From: Cichorium intybus
Taxonomy: Eukaryota > Streptophyta > Magnoliopsida > Asterales > Asteraceae
DNA: 64,000 bases
NCBI GenBank assembly: GCA_023525715.1
Contig: CM042011.1
Span: forward strand, 5,619,566-5,683,565
Direction: 5' to 3'
The notes below the pieces were generated by a model. It saw only the letters and a program-made list of their open reading frames with translations, was not told the origin of the DNA and searched no databases. Below, one piece after another: positions 26,648 through 40,954 of the stretch. Position 1 is the stretch's first letter. Each line of letters starts with the position of its first letter. The position numbers were made by a program, and so were the translations under genes.

Positions 26648-27885
26648 GATTCTTACAAATCGTGATTAGATAGCTATTTCCTTTGAATAGAGTGCTATCG
26701 GTTTTAATTTTTGAAAGTTTGAAAAACATTATCAAATTAAACTCGTCCAATAAAACAAGTTAGTTGCAGTACTTTGAAGACATCTGCATTAATAAAGTTT
26801 ATTCCTTTTGAGGTTTCCAAACACTTTCGTGGTATTTATGTATTTTTTTTTTCCGTCATTGTTACATAAATATATTAATTTGAATTTAACATGTTGGTAT
26901 TTAATCCAAAATATGAAATACAGTTGTTGTGAAACTAATTATTTCTTTTAAAATGTATTCGAAATCGATAATAGAAAATACACATACTCCTTAGCATATA
27001 TACGTCTTGAGCCCATAAACACTACATTTAAATACTCAATATTAACAAAGTCAAATATCAATTATTTTGTTGTTTTATTTTTTTCAACGGAACATTTTAA
27101 TAAAATTATTTCAACGGAACATTTTAATAGAATTATTTCTGAAAGTCCACATTCACGAAAAGTGTAAATGCACCTTCTATGTTTTTAGAATTATATAAGA
27201 AACCGGCTAAACAGCAAATATATTATATGGAAAGAACCGACTTTTTTGTTGTTAATTCTATCCTTTTTCTGAAAACAAATAGAATCAACTTGTTTTTCTT
27301 ATCCAACTATTAAATGATTGTCAAATGCGATAAAACAGGACCATGCCTATGCGATTCAGATTAGAAGTATGTTTGACAAAATTAAGGGATAAATTAAAGA
27401 TTAGAGATGTACTTTTTATTTGTATAAAAATATTAGACAAAAGTAGTCCTAAAGGCTCTTAAAAGGCAATTGAAGTAGTTTTTGGAGTAATTGTTTATAA
27501 AATAAAAGCTTTAATTCTTAAACAATTTTATTATTTCCTTTTTTTCTTAAAAACTAAAAATTAAAAACCCTAAAAGCCAGTTTCTATTTTGGATAACTTT
27601 TTTAATGACAATTTGTTCTTTACACATGAATAATATTACAAATTGTTTTGTGTGACATAACTATTAGCGGTAGCGAGCATTACTTATTTCGGCTTTATGT
27701 ATAATTTAGCAAAAAAAATAAAAATATATATTGTGATTCAATATTTCAAATCAAGTTGGGACAACACATGACTTGAAGAGTTTTAGGTGGAAGTGGGTCG
27801 GGTTGGCTTTCATCCACATTATTATTATGAGTTTGATGGCATAATAGAATAAAATACTATCAGCCTTACCAAAGTTTCATGGACG
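26648..27885. other. AT-rich intergenic DNA
   Basis: No gene or element recognised, apart from a short tandem repeat of a 27-bp unit (TTTCAACGGAACATTTTAAT core) near 27082..27137. Confidence 0.45.
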
Positions 27886-28290
27886 TCTTTGAGGGTGTGT
27901 GAGGTGGGTGATCGTACATAGCCCATATCATGGAGGGGGCCCAACACTATCTACGATTCAATGATTCATGTCCAGAACTGGAGGCCCGAAAGTAATGATA
28001 TGATTGCATGCAGCAACTACGAACCAGCAAGACACAAGCGACAAGTCCACCTGTAAACTGTCCAAATCCTGATAGATCGTTCATGAAAATAGAAGACAAG
28101 TCGCAAATCAAAAATTCAAAATTCCATAGGAGACTTCAATCGCAAAGAGCCAAATAGCCAAATTGAACCCAATTATCTAAGTCACACAATCCAAACCAAA
28201 TCATGATCACTCATTGATATAGACGATTCAATCATGTAGGTTGTTTATTTATTCATGCCATAAGTAGTTAAGCAACCAGTTGTGCAAACA
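27886..28290 (+). mobile_element. End fragment of the same hAT family as 20.7-22.4 kb
   Basis: About 400 bp is homologous, in inverted orientation, to 21985..22398, sharing CTACGATTCAATG, GAGGCCCGAAAGTAA and TAGACGATTCAA. It begins with GACGTCTTTGAGGGTGTGTG, the counterpart of the outer end of the other copies. No transposase sequence follows, so it is a terminal fragment. Confidence 0.7.
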
Positions 28291-28329
28291 CATTATATTT
28301 CTTTAATTACAAATTGGGCACTCGAAATA

Positions 28330-29847
28330 GAAATATTATTAACTCGAAGTATAGATATTACCTTATCGATGATGGTTCCTTTGGGTTGGCAGCCGTAAAA
28401 CATATATCACTAGAAATTGTTGAGTTCCCAAAACTAAAAGCTATTAACCTATCATGGACTGCTATCATACAACCATGGGTTGGTCTTCACATCTCATCGT
28501 CCCCGGAACCAGAGGACCACACATCCATATATCCTTGATCACCAACGACTAATAACACATAGCTGTTTGATTGTTCTTGTTCAAGGGCAACCCTTTGTTT
28601 CGATACATAGTACAACATCTTTGACTTTGACTTCCTTTTCATTCTTTTTTAGCATGAAATCTTGAGGCAAATGATTCTTTACATTACAATAGTTGCAATA
28701 GTAACGCAAATCTCCAGTCAACTTATTCTCATGAAGTACTCCCCATTCCCTAAAAACTTGTGTTGAACACTGGATAATTAGAATATTTTTTGTTGGATTG
28801 ATAAATTTTGTTCCCGAAACTGGTTCTCTTATAAACTTCTTATTCCATCAACTATTCATAACAAAAACCCTTTCATCCCCTCAACTATCACTTTCATCAA
28901 CTTTCTCTAATTTAACATCCAAAGGTTCAAATTGAAAAACTTGTTGTGGATACTTTGAATGTGATATTGATCTCATTTTTCCCTCGTTCAAAACAAGAGC
29001 CAATGGACCTCCAAATGACGTATATTTAATCACATAAGCAATAACCTCTTGTTGTGTTTTGAGAACTCCATATGTATTGAATAAACTATACAAATTCATA
29101 TTCTCATGTCCTTTAATCATTATTGACACAAGTTTCCATTCTTTGGTGTAGAGAATGAAGAAAAGTAACATTGATTTCTTTTGAGGTTTTTGAAAATTGA
29201 TATCTCTCAAGCTGGTTGCATATAATGCTAAATTTCTCGAATGTTTGATCTAGAGTTTCATTGGCTTTTTGCTTAAAATCACAAAATTCAGTGAAAATGT
29301 TTGTAATATTATTTTTATGTTTTTTTGCCAGTTCCATCAAATAAGTCCCTTAACCTATACCACATGTCCTGTGCATATGTTTAGAATGTATGTGAACAAA
29401 AATGTTTGGAGGAAGGCCATAACTCAACTCATGATGAGAACGCTTATCATTAGCAAACTAATATTTTTCAACAAGTATTATCACACCTTAGAACATTTAA
29501 CTATGAAGTGATTGATGAGAGATAAGTATCACTTCGTATATGAGGACCTTACTCGGAAGACCTCCAAACATATGGATCTTGAGCATACATATAGTCTTCC
29601 ATGAAAATAGCCCATCAGTAGTACTCCTTAGAGATGAGAATCGGAGCTCTTGTGTTGGAGCAGATATTGTTTGCAACATTGTATGTGCCTTGATTTAATG
29701 AAGCCACTGAATCCCAAAAATATTTTTCAACGATTTCATGAAATTGAAAATTCAGCAAAACAAAACAGATTTATGAATTAGTACATATCTGTATGATGAA
29801 AAACGACCAAGATCCCTAAATGATGAACAAATATTGCTCTGATACCA
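28330..29847 (-). pseudogene. Decayed Ty1/copia gag region with primer-binding site
   Basis: The minus strand carries broken pieces of a copia Gag. Near 29560..29600 it reads YAQDPYVWRSS, typical of the Gag start region. At 29113..29340 it reads ETLDQTFEKFSIICNQLERY (UBN2-type Gag). Near 28700 it reads CNYCNVKNH, resembling a zinc knuckle. Frames shift repeatedly and stops are common. A 12-nt primer-binding site, TGGTATCAGAGC on the minus strand, lies at 29836..29847, so the 5' LTR should lie to its right. That flank no longer starts with TG, and no LTR pair was identified. Confidence 0.7.
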
Positions 29848-30605
29848 ATTATTAATTCAAAACAAAGACTAAAATCATAATGTAAGAACAACCAAGATAA
29901 ACTATCAATAAATAACGTATTTTGATTGGGAAAATAGTCACAACTCAAATGTAAAAGTTACCTGAGCATACAAGATGTTGTTTAACCGTTTCTCTCTCCT
30001 CCTATATATACATTACATCAAAAGAGTCGATGGAGGACTACAACGAATAATGATAACACACGTCATATACACACGTGAAGTGGTTGCAACAACTTGCTCA
30101 TACTAACATACACCAGGTATGTAAGGAACGTCTTTAGTTGATATTTGTGTAATGATCCGAAGGAGCATTTGAAATTGTACTCAAAACTCTAAGACTTCAA
30201 ATATAAAAAAAATGCTTCATACATCTTTAGATGTTAAGTCACTAACACAACATATAATGTACTCCAACAGGTTTTAGAAAAACATATGGACAAAAAAACA
30301 AATTGGATGGGAAAATAATAAATGAACCCCCCCCCCCCCCCAATGAGGACTAGACATATGGCAGAGAGAGAGAGAAAGGGTGAGCAGGGGCGAGTAGGAA
30401 TCCTCAAACCAATTTCCTTTTTTTTTACCATTTTTATCCTTAAATCATTTAACATATCCTACAATTTTCAAAATCTCGCAAATAATTGCCAAAATGTCAT
30501 ATCATCTCGTGAGATTTTAAAGATAACTTTAATTAAATATCACCTTAAAAAATTCCTAATCATATGATAAAAGATTGTCCTTGCAGTCCCCACTTGATCA
30601 TCTCT
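29848..30605. other. Possible 5' LTR remains of the 28-30 kb copia relic
   Basis: This follows the primer-binding site at 29836..29847 but no partner LTR is visible. It contains a poly-C run at 30328..30341. No gene was recognised. Confidence 0.35.
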
Positions 30606-33110
<2,505 letters not shown>

Positions 33111-33949
33111 GTTGGAAGTAAACCTAAGGGGGAGCATTATACAAGCTCAACAAAGTACAAGGAAGACATAAGAATTAAGATAAGCTTCAAATTTCTTATG
33201 AATTTATGTTTGTAGACTTGGATAGCATATTGTAAATTTAAAGAAGTATAAGTTTAAAGCATTGCATGTTAGAATACATAAAGGAATCCTCAGTTAGAGT
33301 GAGGCAGTAGGTAGATGCACAAGAAAAGTATGACTTAAGAGTGTTAAAAGGACCGAAAAACAAGCTAGACAATGTGAATCTGCTTGGATAGCGTCGGAAC
33401 CTCGTAGATAGTGACGCTATGGATGAATTGTCATAGATAGCATCATGACTCTTGAATATAACTAAGCAAAGTATGAACATTCATGGATAACGGTGTGACC
33501 ATGCAATGGTGCCGACACTATGGTTGAATAGGGAACGATCCTATGCCAAATGTAATAGATTTGTGAGACCATATGAGAACCCATAGACTAGGAGAACATA
33601 TTACCCATGAAAAGTGCTATGACTATAAATTTTAGACCTAAATAGTTATACATTGATTGTATAATTATAGGTATTGGAAAGGTTGGTGATCAAAGTAAAG
33701 AAAAGGAGGTTCTTGAAGCATAGTGGTAATTCACTAATTCGAGGTGAGTTACATGAGGAATTTTCTTATGTGATATATGACATGAAAATCATTTGACTTA
33801 CTAGATATACTTTTGAAATGTGGTATGAAATAACAAATGTGTTAATGATAGTTTTTAAAACCTTATGGCACCTAGAAATTCCTAATATGTATGTATATAT
33901 TAGCAAGACATTTGTGTGAGATTATTAACAAAAGAAAAGTGGTGCCTCA
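33111..33949 (+). other. Host DNA left of the copia insertion, LTR-like
   Basis: This is continuous with 42845..43494 once the copia element is removed. The stretch around 33700..33760 (GAGGTTCTTGAAGCATAG, then TTCGAGGTGAGTTACATGAG) resembles the transcript-start part of other plant gypsy LTRs. No pair was found. The five bases CCTCA at 33945..33949 are the copia target duplication. Confidence 0.35.
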
Positions 33950-35023
33950 TGTTAGTTCTATATGCCCAAGGATGATCATAAAATGATATTACTAATAATA
34001 CATGATCCTATAGGGTCACACCAACAACAAGTTTAACACCAATTGATCATTTAGAACGTTAAATTTGATTTAACATCAAATGATACTAAACGTGCAATTT
34101 AATCTTGTAGGTTATTATTATTTGAGGTAAATAATAATAACTACAAAATTAAAGGTTGATTAGTAATTCATATGTGATGAATTAATTAAGTGTAACAATT
34201 AAATTGTTTAAATTGTTAAACGATTTAATTGATTTATAAGTAAGCCTTTTATTTAATTTAATTGGTAAATTAAATAATATATATATATATATATTGTTAT
34301 ATATATATATATATATATAATTATACAATTAAGATTGTATATTTAGATGGTTTATTTATGTATATGATTATGGGTTAAATGTTATCCCATTTAAGAAATA
34401 AGAAGATGTATTATTTATAAGCTTTTATTATCTAAGTTTTATAAATAATAACAACCAACTAGCACTTCATTTGTCATCATAAAATCAGCCATATTGGAAG
34501 GAAAAGAATGCATTAAGAACTTAAAAGAAAAGGAAGATGCCTTGTGTCTTCTAGCTTTTGATTATAGAAATCAAATGGGACTTTCTTTTAAGCTAGTTGC
34601 ATGTGCTTTTCTTTTCCTTTGTGTGGTATATGATGGCAACGATTTTGAGGGTGTTTGTACATCATTCTTGCTTCAAGAAATCAGCCAAAAACTCTCCTTA
34701 AGTTCTTAAAAAAAATTGGTTTTTGGTTTCATAAGAAAAGGAGTCAAATCTTGCAAGTTGTGGAACTAGCATTCAAGGGTGTTCAAGCTTGTGGTGGATC
34801 AACTATAGAGGGATTCTAATTTGATTCCTAGCTATCAAAATCATCCAAACCAAACCCAAGAACAAAGGTTATGATCTTGAACTTAAACTATGTTTGTTCT
34901 TCATCTTATCTCTACATGCATGTAGCATGATCCTCTTGAAAATGGAATTTGTGTTCATGATTTTATGCTTCCGTTGCAAACTCTTGTTTTTGAAACTAAC
35001 TACATGAACCATGATTTCCAACA
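33950..35023 (+). repeat. 5' LTR of the copia element
   Basis: TG...CA ends. It contains a short interrupted (TA)n tract at 34276..34319. A 71-codon open frame at 34494..34709 is duplicated in the other LTR and is not considered a gene. Confidence 0.96.
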
Positions 35024-35025
35024 AT

Positions 35026-35042
35026 TGGTATCAGAGCCATGG
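35026..35042 (+). promoter_or_regulatory. Primer-binding site of the copia element
   Basis: TGGTATCAGAGCCATGG begins two bases after the 5' LTR. It is the plant initiator tRNA-Met type. Confidence 0.95.
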
Positions 35043-36934
35043 CTATATTGCATGTTTAGATAATAAGTTTATTTGGATAAACTTGGTTTTTGGAAGCCAT
35101 GAATGTTCATCTTCTTAAATGAAAGTTTCATGCATGGCTTCTTTGGCAACATGCAAGTATATTATCTATGATTTTATGTAACCAACTATATCTTATGTTA
35201 GCATGCTTTTGGTTACATAAATTGTTGCATTAGAAAAACAAAGTGTTGGTTTTCTTATGATTTTATGTGATAAAATGGTGCATAAACAAGCCAAGGACCA
35301 TATGATGCATGTTTTGTGTTTTTGTTTGATATGGTTGTAATCTATTCATTTATTCAAATGGTTTGTAATCATAATTAGTTATTTACTTCTTTTATTCAAT
35401 TTTGTAATTGTTAGAATAGTTGTATTTTATTTCATTCACAAAATGTAACAAGAGAAGGAAGTAAGAAAAGATTGCACCCAACAGCAGCACTTTCTGAAGA
35501 GCTGCTGTCCAGATTTCAAAAATGTTTTGAAAGTGTTTTATAAATTCATATCTTGGTCATTTGGTGATATACTTGTTGGTAACTTTAATATCTAGTATAT
35601 ACATTAAGTTTCAACAAGTATTAGCATCAATTTAGCCAAGAATGAATTGAAAAATGCAACAAAAAACCACAAATTTTCTTCCTGTCCCCCCTGCTGGTCG
35701 CAAGTTTTGAAGGCCAAGAAGAAAAATCACATCTCACTTTATGATGTCAAGAAATGGTGGTTCAAGTGTCATTTGGTGATATAAGAAGCTTGGCAAAATT
35801 GTAGCCAAATCGAAGATCATTTGGTTGAGTTTTTGTCACCTTTTTGTCCCTAGGTTTGGACTTGATATTTCATGTGTGGCTCACATGAAATATCAAACTA
35901 GTTGGCTTGTGTTTATGCACCCATGCATGCTTGTGATGTTTGAATGTTTTATTATGTTATGTTGTGGATGAAAATAAGATTTTGCATGCTAGACAACCTA
36001 GATAATTAAACATAATCATCAAGGAGTTTGTATTTTCAAAAGTTGACATTTAAAACATAAGATGTGATAAAATGGGTTTTATTAAAATGGGTTTTGTTTA
36101 AAACCTATTAAGTCAAGTTTTGAAAATGATTGTAACAAGATATAAAATGGAGATTTTATAAACTCTTACAAACTCCAAACCTAAATAATAATGGTAATTA
36201 TTTAGGATTATAAATTGGTTCTTATATATGTGATCAAACTCAAACTTAATATAGGATATTAATTGTAATCTTGACCACAAACAAAGAATCAATAAAATGG
36301 AGGTTTTATGATTTAGGAACCAATTAACAAAATAAGATTTAATGGTACCATGTTCATTGGATGCATGCAATTTACATGATACCATATGTTTTTCAAAATT
36401 AGAATTGTAAAACATTCAAATCCCTTATGAAATACAAATCAATGCCGTCCCTCTTAAAGACACTCATGTATCACTTGTATTTCCTTGTGGGATAAAGGAT
36501 ACCTAACCACTTCGAGTCTTCTTGTGATACAAGAATTAGTTTTGCAATATTGATGGGATAAAGGACACCTAACCATTAATAGTTGTCAAAACTACACGTC
36601 CGTTTAAGTAAGGATGATTCGTTTGGAAATCTCTTGTGATAAAGGTCACCTAAGCATTAGAAATCCAAGGCATAGATGGGATCAAACATGCCAAACTTAT
36701 AAATGTTATAATGGGATCCCATAACTCTAGAAATTATATTTGGATATAATTGGTAAACCGTTACCTACCTTGTTGATTCGAATAGGCGGGATAAAGGATA
36801 CCTAACCACTTATTCGTGATGCAACTTGGATTCTAGACCTTAATTAATTAAAGTTTATGAAACAAGAAAGGGTATTAATTATTAAGGACTTAATATCATA
36901 ATTTACTAAATAGAACCTTGTTAAAATTTTGTAG
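35043..36934 (+). other. Long untranslated leader of the copia element
   Basis: The 1.9 kb between primer site and Gag ATG has no convincing ORF. Four copies of a GGGATAAAGGAYACCTAACC word lie at about 36489, 36555, 36635 (degenerate) and 36788, the last 120 bases before Gag being free of them. Such long leaders usually hold packaging or translation signals; that role here is inference. Confidence 0.7.
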
Positions 36935-38995
36935 ATGGCACCAAACAACACACACTCGGCTCCTAACAAAACCTCACTACGGTCTCTCCTTGAAGGAGAA
37001 AAACTTTACCATACCAACTTCTTGGATTGGCACCGTAGTGTGAGAATTGTTCTCAAACAAGAAAAGAAAGAATATGTTCTCAATGAACCACTTCCAGAAG
37101 AGCCCCCTGCCATTCCTAAGCCAGCACACGATGCATGGCTTAAAAAGATGGATGATTCCATCGATGCATCATGCCTCATGTTGGCAACCATGATTCCCGA
37201 CCTTCAGAAGGATTTGGAGAATCATTCTGCCTATGACATGATTCATCAACTAAAGGAAATGTTCCAACAACTTGCAAGAACGGAAAGGTTCGAAACTGTT
37301 CGGGCTTTCCATGCTTGCAAGATGGAGGATGGGCAGTCGGTAAGCTCTTATGTGCTCAAAATGAAGAGTCACATTGATCATTTGGCACGTCTTGGAGTTG
37401 TGATGCCCGATGAGCTAGCAACGGATATGATCCTTAACTCCTTGACAAAGTCTTTTGATCCTTTTGTCATGAATTATAACATGAATGGTTTAAACAAGAC
37501 TATCCCGGAATTACATGGGATGCTAATTACCGGGGAAAAGAATCTGCCTAAGAAAACCACTCAAGTTCTCATGATCAAGGAAGGTGGAACAAAGAGAACT
37601 AGACCAGAACACCCCACCAACTCCAAGGGCAAAGGGAAAGCAAAAGCTTTCAAAGGTAAGGGCAAGAAAGTTGTCCAACCTTCCCATCCGCCCAAGAAGA
37701 AGGCAAAGGTTGCCAAAGAAGACACATGTTTTAAATGTGGCAAAGCTGGGCATTGGAAGAGAAATTGCCCTACTTATCTTGCGGAGTTGAAGAAAAAGAA
37801 GGCCGGTGAAGGCACTTCAGGTATCTATGTGATAGACCTAGAACTTTATAATTTATCTCCTAACACATGGGTATTTGATACTGGTTGTGGAACTCACATA
37901 TGTAATATGTTGCAGGGGTTCAAAAGGAGTAGGCGACTGAAGGCAAACGAGGTAGTACTTCGGGTTGGAAACAATGCAAGGGTTGCGGTGGATTCAATTG
38001 GAAGTTTTAATTTATTACTACCTAATGGCTTGTGTGTGACATTGTTGAATGTTTACTATGTTCCTAGCTTGACTAGGAATATTATTTCAGTTGCTAAATT
38101 AAGACAATGTGGATTTGATCTTTCCTTTAATAATGATGATATTTGTGTTTACAAAAATAATGTATTCTATTTTGAGGCTAGGCCTTTAAATGGAATTTAT
38201 GAAGTAAACCTTGATGAAAAGACTAACCATGACTCTTTATACCACACTTTCACCAAGAAACCCAAATTTGATTTGAGTCAAACCTATCTATGGCATTGTC
38301 GCCTTGGGCATATAAACAAGAATCGCATATCCCAACTTCAAAAGATTGGACTTTTGAAGGCAAATGAGAATGACTCATTTGATATATGTGAATCTTGTTT
38401 ACATGGCAAGATGACTAAAGCTCCTTTCTCCGGAACCAATGAGAGAGCAAAGGACTTGTTAGGAATCATACATACGGATGTATGTGGTCCTTTCAAGCCA
38501 ATGACTAGATATGGTGAAAGATATTTCATCACCTTCACTGACGACTTTAGTCGTTTTGGATATGTTTATTTGATTAAACATAAACATGAGACGTTTGAAA
38601 TGTTCAAAACGTTTCAAAGTGAAGTGGAAAATCAACTCAACAAAACAATTAAAGTTCTTCGTTCTGATAGAGGAGGTGAGTACTTAAGTACAAACTTTAT
38701 GGATCATTGTAAGAATTGTGGAATTGTTTCACAACTTACTCCACCTGGAACACCACAACATAATGGTGTGTCTGAGAGGCGGAACCGAACACTATTGGAT
38801 ATGGTTCGATCCATGATGAGTAGAAGTACTCTACCTTTATCTTTTTGGGGTTATGCTTTACAAACAGCTGCTCGTCTCCTAAACATGACACCTACTAAGA
38901 AGGTAGATAAAACGCCTTATGAGATATGGCATGGAAGGGTTCCATCTTTATCCTATCTCAAGGTATGGGGTTGTGAAGCTTATGTTAGACAATAA
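36935..38995 (+). CDS. Copia Gag, protease and integrase, first part of interrupted polyprotein
   Basis: A 686-codon frame starts at the first ATG after the leader. Residues 1-200 are a copia Gag of the UBN2 kind (LEGEKLYHTNFLDWHRSVRI, FETVRAFHACKM). Residues 220-262 are a Lys-rich basic stretch. A CX2CX4HX4C zinc knuckle is at C265-C278 (CFKCGKAGHWKRNC). The protease has VFDTGCG at about 313-319, DTG being the copia form of the catalytic triad. The pre-integrase HCRLGHI and CxxC (CESC) follow. The integrase core has HTDVCGP, LRSDRGGEY and TPQHNGVSERRN (D,D-35-E). The frame ends at TAA 38993..38995, just after the integrase core, where the protein normally continues into the reverse transcriptase. 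The stop is in the same frame as the downstream part. Confidence 0.94.
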   Translation: MAPNNTHSAPNKTSLRSLLEGEKLYHTNFLDWHRSVRIVLKQEKKEYVLNEPLPEEPPAIPKPAHDAWLKKMDDSIDASCLMLATMIPDLQKDLENHSAYDMIHQLKEMFQQLARTERFETVRAFHACKMEDGQSVSSYVLKMKSHIDHLARLGVVMPDELATDMILNSLTKSFDPFVMNYNMNGLNKTIPELHGMLITGEKNLPKKTTQVLMIKEGGTKRTRPEHPTNSKGKGKAKAFKGKGKKVVQPSHPPKKKAKVAKEDTCFKCGKAGHWKRNCPTYLAELKKKKAGEGTSGIYVIDLELYNLSPNTWVFDTGCGTHICNMLQGFKRSRRLKANEVVLRVGNNARVAVDSIGSFNLLLPNGLCVTLLNVYYVPSLTRNIISVAKLRQCGFDLSFNNDDICVYKNNVFYFEARPLNGIYEVNLDEKTNHDSLYHTFTKKPKFDLSQTYLWHCRLGHINKNRISQLQKIGLLKANENDSFDICESCLHGKMTKAPFSGTNERAKDLLGIIHTDVCGPFKPMTRYGERYFITFTDDFSRFGYVYLIKHKHETFEMFKTFQSEVENQLNKTIKVLRSDRGGEYLSTNFMDHCKNCGIVSQLTPPGTPQHNGVSERRNRTLLDMVRSMMSRSTLPLSFWGYALQTAARLLNMTPTKKVDKTPYEIWHGRVPSLSYLKVWGCEAYVRQ

Positions 38996-40954
38996 GCTTC
39001 AAACAAATTAGAACCCCGTTCAACTAAATGTATCTTTGTAGGGTATCCGAAAGATTGTCTTGGATACTATTTCTACAATCCCATCGAGAATAAGATATTT
39101 ATTTCTCGAAAAGCTGAATTCCTAGAAAACAAGTTTCTGACGGAAGAGGCTAGTGGGAGGTTTGTGGAACTTGAGGAACTTCAGGAACCACAACCTGATA
39201 CACAAGAAGTTGAATCTAGCATTCAACAAGAAATTGTTGAACCTGAACAAACGGTTGATCAGGAACAAATTGTAACACAAGGTGTTCGCAAATCTGGTAG
39301 GGTTCGAATTGAACCAGAAAGGTATGGTTACCTTTTGATGGAAGAAGAATGTTATACGATAGATTCTGATGAACCCGTCAACTATCAGAGTGCAATATCA
39401 GATCCTGAATCTGATAAATGGCTTGAGGCCATGAACACTGAGATGCAATCCATGCACGATAATCAAGTTTGGAACTTGGTTAATCTTCCCACCAATTGTA
39501 AGACTGTTGGGAACAAATGGGTTTTCAAGAAGAAAATCGACGTGGATGGAAATGTTCACACTTTTAAGGCTAGACTTGTCGCTAAAGGATACTCACAGAC
39601 TCATGGTATTGACTATGATGAGACCTTTTCTCCAGTGGCAATGATCAAGTCGATTAGGATACTTTTTGCCATAGCCGCATACTATGATTATGAGATATGG
39701 CAAATGGATGTCAAGACCGCTTTCCTTAATGGATACTTATTGGAAGATGTCTATATGGAACAACCTGAAGGTTTTGTCGATCCCAAGCATCCAAACAAAG
39801 TGTGCAAGCTTAAAAGATCTATCTATGGATTAAAGCAAGCGTCTCGAACATGGAACATCCGTTTTGATGAAAAGATTACGAGTTTTGGATTCATCAAAAA
39901 TGAGGATGACTCCTGTGTTTACAAGAAAGCTAGTGGGAGCATTGTCATAATCCTAGTATTGTATGTAGATGACATACTTTTATTTGGAAATGACATCCCA
40001 ACCTTAAAAGGTGTCAAAGCGTTCCTTGAGAGTTGTTTCTCAATGAAGGATCTAGGGGAAGCTGCTTATGTATTAGGCATAAAGATCTATAGAGATAGAT
40101 CTAAGAGACTTATTGGACTTAGCCAAAGTGTATATATTGATAAAATCTTGAAAAGGTTCAAGATGCAAGACTCCAAAAGAGGATTCTTGCCAATGCCTCA
40201 TGGCACCATCCTAAGCAAGTCTCAGTGCCCAAACTCTAGGACTGAACTTGAAAGGATGAAACATGTCCCATATGCTTCGGCAATTGGATCCATCATGTAT
40301 GCCATGTTATGCACTAGGCCCGACGTCTCATGTGCCTTAAGTATGACTAGTATGTATCAACAGAACCCAGGTGAAGCCCACTGGACTGCTGTAAAGAACA
40401 TTCTTAAGTACTTGAGAAGAACTAAAGATATGTTCTTAGTTTACGGCGGTTTGGAAGAAAGCTTAAAGGTAAAGAGTTACACTGACGCAAGCTTCCAAAC
40501 AGATAGGGATGATTCGAAATCTCAATCTGGGTATGTCTTTATTTTAAATGGAGGAGCCGTGTCTTGGAAGAGTTCCAAACAAGAAGTTATTGCACAATCC
40601 ACTACAGAATCAGAGTATGTTGCTGCTTCGGAAGCTGCTCAAGAAGCTGTATGGATGAGAAAGTTCATAGAAGATCTAGGGGTTGTTCCTTCCATTCGGG
40701 ACCCTATAGAAATCTTCTGTGACAATCTAGGTGCTATTTCTCAAGCAAAGGAACCTACATTGCATCAAAAAACCAAACACATTCACCGAAGGTATAACTA
40801 CATTAGACATGAAGTTAAGAATGGTGAAATAAGTATTCACAAGGTTCATACAGATCAAAATTTGGCAGACCCATTCACGAAACCTTTACCCCAAACTAAG
40901 CATGAAAGTCATGCTAAGGGTATAGGACTCCGTTTTTCTAATGAATGGATTTGA
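38996..40954 (+). CDS. Copia integrase tail, reverse transcriptase and RNase H, second part of interrupted polyprotein
   Basis: The frame is open from the codon after TAA 38993..38995. It first shows the copia integrase C-terminal words KCIFVGYPKD and GYYFYNP, then an acidic linker (about 39160..39300). The reverse transcriptase has NKWVFKKK, ARLVAKGYSQ, WQMDVKTAFLNG and the catalytic LYVDDILLFG. RNase H has SYTDASF, SQSGYVF, STTESEYVA, CDNLGA and NLADPFTKPL. It stops at 40952..40954. There is no ATG before about residue 100 of this part, so without readthrough or repair it would not be made in full length. All active-site motifs are intact. Confidence 0.94.
   Translation, partial: ASNKLEPRSTKCIFVGYPKDCLGYYFYNPIENKIFISRKAEFLENKFLTEEASGRFVELEELQEPQPDTQEVESSIQQEIVEPEQTVDQEQIVTQGVRKSGRVRIEPERYGYLLMEEECYTIDSDEPVNYQSAISDPESDKWLEAMNTEMQSMHDNQVWNLVNLPTNCKTVGNKWVFKKKIDVDGNVHTFKARLVAKGYSQTHGIDYDETFSPVAMIKSIRILFAIAAYYDYEIWQMDVKTAFLNGYLLEDVYMEQPEGFVDPKHPNKVCKLKRSIYGLKQASRTWNIRFDEKITSFGFIKNEDDSCVYKKASGSIVIILVLYVDDILLFGNDIPTLKGVKAFLESCFSMKDLGEAAYVLGIKIYRDRSKRLIGLSQSVYIDKILKRFKMQDSKRGFLPMPHGTILSKSQCPNSRTELERMKHVPYASAIGSIMYAMLCTRPDVSCALSMTSMYQQNPGEAHWTAVKNILKYLRRTKDMFLVYGGLEESLKVKSYTDASFQTDRDDSKSQSGYVFILNGGAVSWKSSKQEVIAQSTTESEYVAASEAAQEAVWMRKFIEDLGVVPSIRDPIEIFCDNLGAISQAKEPTLHQKTKHIHRRYNYIRHEVKNGEISIHKVHTDQNLADPFTKPLPQTKHESHAKGIGLRFSNEWI

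Noticed and set aside
36113..36415. A 100-codon minus-strand frame in the copia leader.
   Set aside because: AT-driven composition, no domain, and no similar frame elsewhere in the window. Probably chance.
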